64,000 bases of DNA from Alphaproteobacteria bacterium. GTDB lineage: Bacteria; Pseudomonadota; Alphaproteobacteria; Caulobacterales; Parvularculaceae. The first letter of the stretch is position 1; the number at the start of each line of letters is the position of its first letter. The stretch spans positions 1 to 64,000 of the forward strand of contig WGLS01000026.1 of the NCBI GenBank assembly GCA_016125455.1. The letters are read 5' to 3'. A program made the position numbers and the translations under genes. The notes below the pieces were generated by a model that worked only from the letters and a program-made list of their open reading frames with translations, was not told where the DNA came from and searched no databases. Positions 59,620 to 64,000 of the stretch are shown here, in pieces.

Positions 59620-61227
59620 TTAGGAGGGTCGATAGCCCTCGATAAAGGACCAGGTGCCGGACGCATATTGCGGATAGTGTGCAAATTGCTGCGGCACTGT
59701 CCCAGTGATCACCCTCGCACGGCGTTCCCCCCGCCTTGAGGGGATAAGGACGGAATCATGCGGCGGGTGGAACGGATTGGGCAGGAAGCGGCCCGCAAAA
59801 TCCTCCCGTGTGTAGTAGGGATGTTTCTGCGCGAAGACGGGTTTGAGGTTCTTGCCCGATAAGAAGAGGATTTGCCGGTCCTCCGGCATCGCCAGAACCT
59901 CTTCGGGCATCATCAGCGCACGCGCCTGTTTGGTGCGGTTTTCTTCCGCAAAAGCGTGGAACTTCATATCGGCGTAGGCCGTGAACGGATCGCCGCCGTT
60001 CATGATGCCAAGCGCAGCATTGAGCTTCTGGCGTCTGGCATCGGCCTGCCGCAGACCGTCATCATATTCGAGGGTTTCGGTGCCGAGCATCGAGGAGACC
60101 ATTTGTGCGGTCTGGTAATCGCGCACGCCGAAGAACTGGCGCAGCGCCGCCGATCCCATGAATCCTTGCAGGGCGGGGCTTCCGAAATTGCGGACGATCT
60201 GCCCGACATCCTGAAACAGTGCCCATGTCCGCAGGCCTGCGCCGCGACCGAAGGTGAAGGCGCGCAATAGCGCTTCGAAATTGCCGAGCTGTCCGGCCTC
60301 ATCGACGATCATGTTTACAGGGGGTGCGGATGGCGCGCGCGATTTGTAGAGCATCTGCACCGTGAACATTGTGCGCAGGACCGGCGACCAGAGCCCGACA
60401 TACTCAATCGGCACATTGATCGCCCAACTCGTCGCCTGGTTTCCGTTGCACGTATCGGCAAGCGAAGCATCGGCATGATCGAGCGAGGCCAGCAACATCG
60501 GATCGTCGAGAAAATTCAAATGCGCGTATAGCTCGCCGATGATCCCGCCGAACTCCTTTTCACTTTCCTGCTGCTTGGCCAGCATCTCTCCGGCGGTGCG
60601 GCGCACGCTGTCCATCGAGGAGCCGAGCATGCATTCGAGGCAGTCGGCCCAACGCTGCGTATCGGACTCGATCCAGTTGATGACTTTGTAGAGCGAAGGG
60701 AAGCTGACACGCCCCGTGGTCTCGACCAGCATCTTGATGATGTTTTCGACCCACTCGCGGGCGCGCAGCTCGAAATACCGGCCGTTAGATGCGCCGCTTG
60801 CGGGGATCAGGCTTTCGGCGATGAATTTGCAGTCCGCATGAAAATGCGGATCGCCGAGCTTGAGGATGTCGAGCGGGTTCATCCGGTGCTGCGGCAGACC
60901 GCGCATACCTGTCGGATTCCAGCAATAGAGATGGCTGTGCGCGAAGGCGAAGTTGACCATCGTGACCGAGGCGATTTCGCCGCGCGGATCGAGAATGAAG
61001 TTGCGCTTTCCGGCATTGCGCGCGACGGCCAGCGCGAGCAGGTCACGCATCTTGCCTGAGCCCGCACCAGCAATGGTGATGATCGGCGCGTCGGTTTCTA
61101 GGCAGAGCGGCTTGTTCGAGGAGTAGCCAATTTGCAGTCCTTGCCCGCCCATCAGACCCGCGTGCTTCAGGTCGCACTCATCCGCCCAGGCTGCCGAGCC
61201 GAAACGATATTCTTCATTGCTGAACAT
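59620..61227 (-). CDS. VirD4/TraG-like type IV coupling protein
   Basis: Coupling proteins are ATPases that feed DNA or protein substrates to a type IV secretion channel. The P-loop is IAGAGSGKMRDLL (G54-K59), in which Met replaces the usual Ser/Thr. The Walker B region is NMIVDEAGQLGNFEALLRAF near residue 305. ILDPRGEIASVT and YCWNPTGMRGLPQHRMNPLD are also typical. The N-terminal membrane helices of VirD4 are absent: residue 1 lies only about 50 residues before the P-loop. The start has AAGGGG eight bases upstream. The length is 535. Confidence 0.88.
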   Translation of the reverse strand: MFSNEEYRFGSAAWADECDLKHAGLMGGQGLQIGYSSNKPLCLETDAPIITIAGAGSGKMRDLLALAVARNAGKRNFILDPRGEIASVTMVNFAFAHSHLYCWNPTGMRGLPQHRMNPLDILKLGDPHFHADCKFIAESLIPASGASNGRYFELRAREWVENIIKMLVETTGRVSFPSLYKVINWIESDTQRWADCLECMLGSSMDSVRRTAGEMLAKQQESEKEFGGIIGELYAHLNFLDDPMLLASLDHADASLADTCNGNQATSWAINVPIEYVGLWSPVLRTMFTVQMLYKSRAPSAPPVNMIVDEAGQLGNFEALLRAFTFGRGAGLRTWALFQDVGQIVRNFGSPALQGFMGSAALRQFFGVRDYQTAQMVSSMLGTETLEYDDGLRQADARRQKLNAALGIMNGGDPFTAYADMKFHAFAEENRTKQARALMMPEEVLAMPEDRQILFLSGKNLKPVFAQKHPYYTREDFAGRFLPNPFHPPHDSVLIPSRRGERRARVITGTVPQQFAHYPQYASGTWSFIEGYRPS

Positions 61228-61230
61228 GCT

Positions 61231-61515
61231 TCAGGCCCCTTTGAAAATACGGTCATGCGTGGCCATGATCTTCGTCTTTTCGGCCACGCTCAGAACATGC
61301 TCGCCCGCATCCGGGTGAAAGCTCTTGATGAAATGGGAGCGTATCTGGCGCGGTTTGACGGTCGGATGAAAGGCGTTGATCATCCGTATCCAGACGCAGA
61401 CCTTCACATCGCAGGGAATGTCCGACTTGGGCGATCCCGGCGCGAAGATGACTTTGAACCGCTCGAAAATCGGCGTCATCTCCGGCTCGACGAATTCAAT
61501 TTTCTCCGTGCTCAC
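61231..61515 (-). CDS. Hypothetical protein upstream of the coupling protein
   Basis: The 94-residue product is not recognised. It has FERFKVIFAPGSPKSDIPCD, VKVCVWIRMINAFHPTVKPR and a His-rich C-terminal part. It is soluble as far as can be seen. It ends three bases before the coupling protein start and begins three bases after the previous gene, so it is part of the same operon and perhaps of the same complex. Confidence 0.65.
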   Translation of the reverse strand: MSTEKIEFVEPEMTPIFERFKVIFAPGSPKSDIPCDVKVCVWIRMINAFHPTVKPRQIRSHFIKSFHPDAGEHVLSVAEKTKIMATHDRIFKGA

Positions 61516-61518
61516 CGG

Positions 61519-61698
61519 CTATCCTCCGAAACCCAGAAGCCAGAGCACAAATGCGACCAAGGGCAGTGACATGATGACATTGCCCGCCACATCCAGTTCC
61601 CGCTGGAAACGTGATTTCAGGTCGCGTTGAAGAGCGTCCACTGCTCTGGCGTAAGCCAGATAGGCTCTTCCCAAGTATCCTAGTATTTTACCTGCCAT
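61519..61698 (-). CDS. Small membrane protein (59 residues)
   Basis: The product begins MAGKILGYLGRAYLAYARAV, has a basic amphipathic middle (ALQRDLKSRFQREL) and a C-terminal membrane helix (VIMSLPLVAFVLWLLGFGG). ATG 61698 has GGGAGA seven bases before it; the longer open frame is not supported. Function is unknown. It is a member of the coupling-protein operon. Confidence 0.65.
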   Translation of the reverse strand: MAGKILGYLGRAYLAYARAVDALQRDLKSRFQRELDVAGNVIMSLPLVAFVLWLLGFGG

Positions 61699-61772
61699 AA
61701 GAATTCTCCCGACCGCCCAAGCCTCGCAAAAACGAGGCTCAGGCTTCTTGTCGTTACGGCGAGAGGTGCGGC

Positions 61773-61895
61773 TCAACCGACGAGCGCACCGAGGATCGCG
61801 AGAATGATGAAACCCCACATCACGGTGCCGATGACCGCACCCCAGTTGGTTTCCTTCTTGTAGATCCCGCCGACGCGGCGATGACGTGTGAACAT
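61773..61895 (-). CDS. Very small membrane protein (40 residues)
   Basis: The 40-residue product has a basic N-terminus (MFTRHRRVGGIYKKETNWG) and one membrane helix (VIGTVMWGFIILAILGALV). The AAGGAG eight bases before ATG 61895 is one of the best ribosome sites in the element and supports translation. It lies between two other small membrane protein genes. Function is unknown. Confidence 0.6.
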   Translation of the reverse strand: MFTRHRRVGGIYKKETNWGAVIGTVMWGFIILAILGALVG

Positions 61896-61915
61896 GATCA
61901 GACTCCTTTCGTGGT

Positions 61916-62212
61916 TCACAGAAACCGGGTCGCAAGTGCGATCCCGCCCATCACCAGCGCTGTCGAGATCGAGGCGCGGGAGATGAAAAAGACCAGTGCG
62001 GCGCACACGCCGCCCCAGACGATGACGGTCAGGCTTTCCACGCCGTACCCGTAGTGATGCACGACGAAGACCCGCACCCAGCCGATGGTGTTGCTGTAGA
62101 GAGGCGGCGCTCCGAGGAAGGTGATGAGCAGCGCCAGCGTGTTTGCGAGGCCCTGGATGGACGACATGAATATCGACCGGCCTGCCTCCTGGTGTTTCTT
62201 GATTGGCAACAT
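61916..62212 (-). CDS. Membrane protein of the coupling-protein operon (98 residues)
   Basis: The product has a basic start (MLPIKKHQEAGRS) and three hydrophobic segments: about residues 17-36, 51-75 and 78-97. ATG 62212 is chosen because AAAGG lies seven bases before it. It is the first gene of the minus-strand series that ends with the coupling protein. It may supply the membrane anchor that the coupling protein lacks, but this is inference. It is divergent from the gene at 62392. Confidence 0.65.
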   Translation of the reverse strand: MLPIKKHQEAGRSIFMSSIQGLANTLALLITFLGAPPLYSNTIGWVRVFVVHHYGYGVESLTVIVWGGVCAALVFFISRASISTALVMGGIALATRFL

Positions 62213-62391
62213 GCTTTGACCTTTGGTGTTTGCGTCGAACTTAAATGCCGACACTCACACCATGGCAGAGCGCACACTGCGATCCGGGGGTGTAACTCGC
62301 AGAACCTTTTGGGCAGGCCCCGAAACGGAGGCTGTCAAAGCTTGTCAGGCGCAACCTGGTTTTGCGATGATGGCAGCCGGAGGCGCGGCGT

Positions 62392-62889
62392 ATGGATATG
62401 AATATTCTGGAGAGCGAGAACGAGCGGAGCCCGCTCGATTTTGACAGCGTGAGCAAGGCCGAGCTGGAGGTGTTCGGGCTGATCCCCGAGCTGTGCCCGA
62501 CGCTCAATATCGCCTTTTCCCGTTATATGCGGATGGTCGGCTACTACTCGTGTACGGATGGGTTGGAAGAGGCCCAGAAAAAGGCGGATAAGGAAAAATT
62601 CGCACCGACGCTCAAGGACTGGCCGGGAGTCGATCCGGCCCACAATGCGAATTTATGCGCGCTGTTTATCCACAATCATTGCGGCCTCCCGTTCGACCAA
62701 GCCTATGCGTGGCATCGCCGGGTCGAGGCGCAGGAGTGGCGGCAGGGATTGAAGCGTATTCATGGCGTCACGGTATCGGACGCCTATCAGGCGCGCATGG
62801 GCGACAAAGCCAACAAGCTCACGATGGCGGCGCTGATCAGGAAGAATGGACGCACTTCCATGATCGATGCCGATGACGTGGAGTTCTGA
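62392..62889 (+). CDS. Hypothetical protein of the element (165 residues)
   Basis: Not recognised. It is an acidic, largely helical protein with FGLIPELCPTLNIAFSRYMR, then a segment with HNHCGLPFDQAYAWHRRVEA and a basic C-terminal part. No membrane helix is evident. The start follows GGAGG. It stands divergent to the coupling-protein operon across a 179-bp gap and ends two bases before the end of a convergent gene. Confidence 0.6.
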   Translation: MDMNILESENERSPLDFDSVSKAELEVFGLIPELCPTLNIAFSRYMRMVGYYSCTDGLEEAQKKADKEKFAPTLKDWPGVDPAHNANLCALFIHNHCGLPFDQAYAWHRRVEAQEWRQGLKRIHGVTVSDAYQARMGDKANKLTMAALIRKNGRTSMIDADDVEF

Positions 62890-62891
62890 GA

Positions 62892-63326
62892 TCATCTGCC
62901 TGCCGCCGGAGGTTCGTTGTCGTTTGCGGCCCGCACGCCCCACATGTCCGCCTCGAAAGGAAAGCGCGTAGTCAGGATGGTTGCCAGCACGCGGATGCGT
63001 TCGCGGGATTCTTCGCGGAGACGTGGGCGGGCTCCTTCAGACACAGGGGCGCAAGCCCAGTCCCGAAGCCACTCCTTGATGCTCGTTACCTCAAGGGCTT
63101 CAGTGTCCAGGAAGACTTCCCGTCCCTGATGGACGATACGTCCGCGATAGTCGCGGTAGGTGTCGATAAGGAAGTCCAGCCAGTGATCGGGGCTGATGTT
63201 GAGGCCGGAGGTAAAGGCCCGCAGGTCACGCAAAAAATCGGGATTCTCAAGCTTCCGGTCGGTGACGAGACCCGTAGTCTTGTTCCTGCAAAATCCATGT
63301 GCCAGACAGTTCGGGCATAGCTGCAT
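62892..63326 (-). CDS. Hypothetical protein with N-terminal Cys motif (144 residues)
   Basis: The product begins MQLCPNCLAHGFCRNKTTGL, with CPNC and a third Cys that could form part of a small metal site. The rest is helical, with YRGRIVHQGREVFLDTEALE and an Arg-rich segment. I do not recognise the family. It converges with the gene at 62392 and diverges from the XRE-type regulator across 114 bp, so it may share the operator described at 63403. Confidence 0.6.
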   Translation of the reverse strand: MQLCPNCLAHGFCRNKTTGLVTDRKLENPDFLRDLRAFTSGLNISPDHWLDFLIDTYRDYRGRIVHQGREVFLDTEALEVTSIKEWLRDWACAPVSEGARPRLREESRERIRVLATILTTRFPFEADMWGVRAANDNEPPAAGR

Positions 63327-63402
63327 GATAAGCTCCTCTATAGTCGGGACATTCTTTGGCGCTTGCGCGCTGTCTTCATGTCCCCGAGGCTATGGAGAGC
63401 TG

Positions 63403-63420
63403 CCGGAACGGGCGTTCCGG
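63403..63420. promoter_or_regulatory. Perfect 18-bp inverted repeat before the XRE regulator
   Basis: CCGGAACG-GG-CGTTCCGG is a perfect inverted repeat with eight-base arms and a two-base centre. It ends 20 bases before the start of the XRE-type gene. A regulator of this kind often binds such a palindrome in its own promoter, so an autoregulatory operator is likely. It also faces the divergent gene at 63326. Confidence 0.55.
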
Positions 63421-63440
63421 AAAGTTACGGAAAATGGCGG

Positions 63441-64000
63441 ATGAGCTTCGGCGAGATATTCGGGAACCTTGTCAAAACACGGCGCGGCATTGAGGGAATG
63501 ACCCAGCAGGCGCTTGCCGTCGCCGCTTTTGGCGATGAGAGCTTCAAGACCCGGATTTCAGAACTGGAGAATGGCAGGGTCGCCAAACCGCAGCCCAAGA
63601 CGGTTGATGCGATTGCGGTCGCGCTCGGGATCGATGACGAGACCATCAACGGGCTTTTGAACCAGCAGGCCCATCCGCTGATTTACGACGATATTTGCGA
63701 CTTCTTCCATCTCGACGGGGCGCGAAGTATGGATTTCGAGCTTGCTTTTGCGCAGGGCCACGACAAAGCCGCCTTCTTTCACGACCGGCGTATGCGAGTG
63801 GAATTGAAGCGCGCCGAATACTTCATCGAAGAAAAGGCCATGGTGTTTCTTACATCGGACGGACGCAGGCGGCCCGCAGGATTGCAACTCGACGAGCAGA
63901 TGGCGTCGCTAGCGCCGCAATGTAACAGGGTGGTCTTTGTCTATCTTCAAGAGGGCAGCCTGAAGAAGCTCGACGAGTTTGTATGTCCGCTCAAGATCAT
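63441..64000 (+). CDS. XRE-type HTH regulator with unknown C-terminal domain (runs off right edge)
   Basis: The first 186 codons are in the window. Residues 1-70 look like a lambda-repressor-type HTH: FGEIFGNLVKTRRGIEGMTQ, then the second helix area FKTRISELENGRVAKPQPKT. Beyond residue 75 the sequence is not recognised; it has MDFELAFAQGHDKAAFFHDR and RRPAGLQLDEQMASLAPQCN, a mixed alpha/beta pattern. The start is ATG 63441 with GGCGG close by. The gene has no visible stop and continues outside the window. A perfect palindrome lies just upstream. Confidence 0.75.
   Translation, partial: MSFGEIFGNLVKTRRGIEGMTQQALAVAAFGDESFKTRISELENGRVAKPQPKTVDAIAVALGIDDETINGLLNQQAHPLIYDDICDFFHLDGARSMDFELAFAQGHDKAAFFHDRRMRVELKRAEYFIEEKAMVFLTSDGRRRPAGLQLDEQMASLAPQCNRVVFVYLQEGSLKKLDEFVCPLKI

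Larger units (their letters stand above)
56945..64000. mobile_element. Integrative (conjugative-type) element, left part
   Basis: The element begins at the 3' end of tRNA-Thr with a serine recombinase and holds a VirD4/TraG-like coupling protein, small membrane proteins and several genes of unknown function. No host housekeeping gene appears up to the right edge. The exact left junction lies in or just after the tRNA 3' half. The right junction, a relaxase and the mating-pair genes are not in the window, so it may be an ICE or a mobilisable element. Confidence 0.75.

Noticed and set aside
62262-62444. 60-codon plus-strand frame overlapping the start of the gene at 62392
   Set aside because: It has no ribosome site and no recognisable feature. 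It overlaps the better-supported gene, and the region is more likely a divergent promoter.
1-64000. CRISPR array
   Set aside because: No regularly spaced repeats of 23-40 bases with unique spacers were seen. The only tandem repeat is the 14-bp one at 52300.

Overview
The window looks like the chromosome of a flagellated alphaproteobacterium, probably from the Parvularculales/Caulobacterales side of the class (inference). The basis is flaF and flbT behind the flagellin gene, CtrA-like boxes in flagellar promoters, an ATP-synthase zeta-type (DUF1476) protein, squalene-hopene cyclase and long-form HisG. No 16S or species marker is present.

Region 1 (1-33.7 kb) is a nearly complete flagellar locus. 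The left edge holds the end of an IS5-family element that cuts an unknown small gene just downstream of fliM. Then come fliM (minus); motB-flgE-flgK-flgL-flgI (plus); fliF-fliH-fliN-fliP-fliG (minus); fliL, a DUF6468-like gene, a MotE-like gene, motA, a 731-residue periplasmic protein of unknown function, flgF-flgG-flgA-flgH and a second fliL (plus); fliK-flgD (minus); flgJ-like and flgN-like genes, the flagellin gene, flaF and flbT (plus); fliI (minus); and flgB-flgC-fliE-fliQ-flhA-fliR-flhB and a FliJ-like gene (plus). Together they encode export apparatus, rod, rings, hook, hook-filament junction, filament, motor and switch. No fliO, fliD, fliS or chemotaxis gene is seen.

Region 2 (33.8-39.4 kb) is a galactoside-use operon on the minus strand: GH36 alpha-galactosidase, GH42 beta-galactosidase and a sodium/solute symporter, with an inverted repeat at its head. 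Regions 1 and 2 have about 52-55% G+C in hand-counted lines. The housekeeping genes after 39.5 kb have about 65-72%.

Region 3 (39.5-56.9 kb) is metabolic: ilvD, a malonyl-CoA synthetase, squalene-hopene cyclase, purQ, purS, a GNAT gene, purC, a DUF1476 gene, an SDR, an orphan lipoprotein, a type II NADH dehydrogenase, a three-gene unit (cNMP-domain flavoprotein, metallophosphoesterase, lipid kinase) and hisG, ending in tRNA-Thr(GGU).

Region 4 (56.9 kb to the right edge) is the start of an integrated conjugative-type element. A large serine recombinase reads antisense through the tRNA-Thr gene, marking the attachment site. Behind it lie small unknown genes, a VirD4/TraG-like coupling protein without its own membrane anchor, several small membrane proteins, and an XRE-type regulator that runs off the window and is preceded by a perfect palindrome. 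The other end, a relaxase and the secretion genes would lie outside the window.
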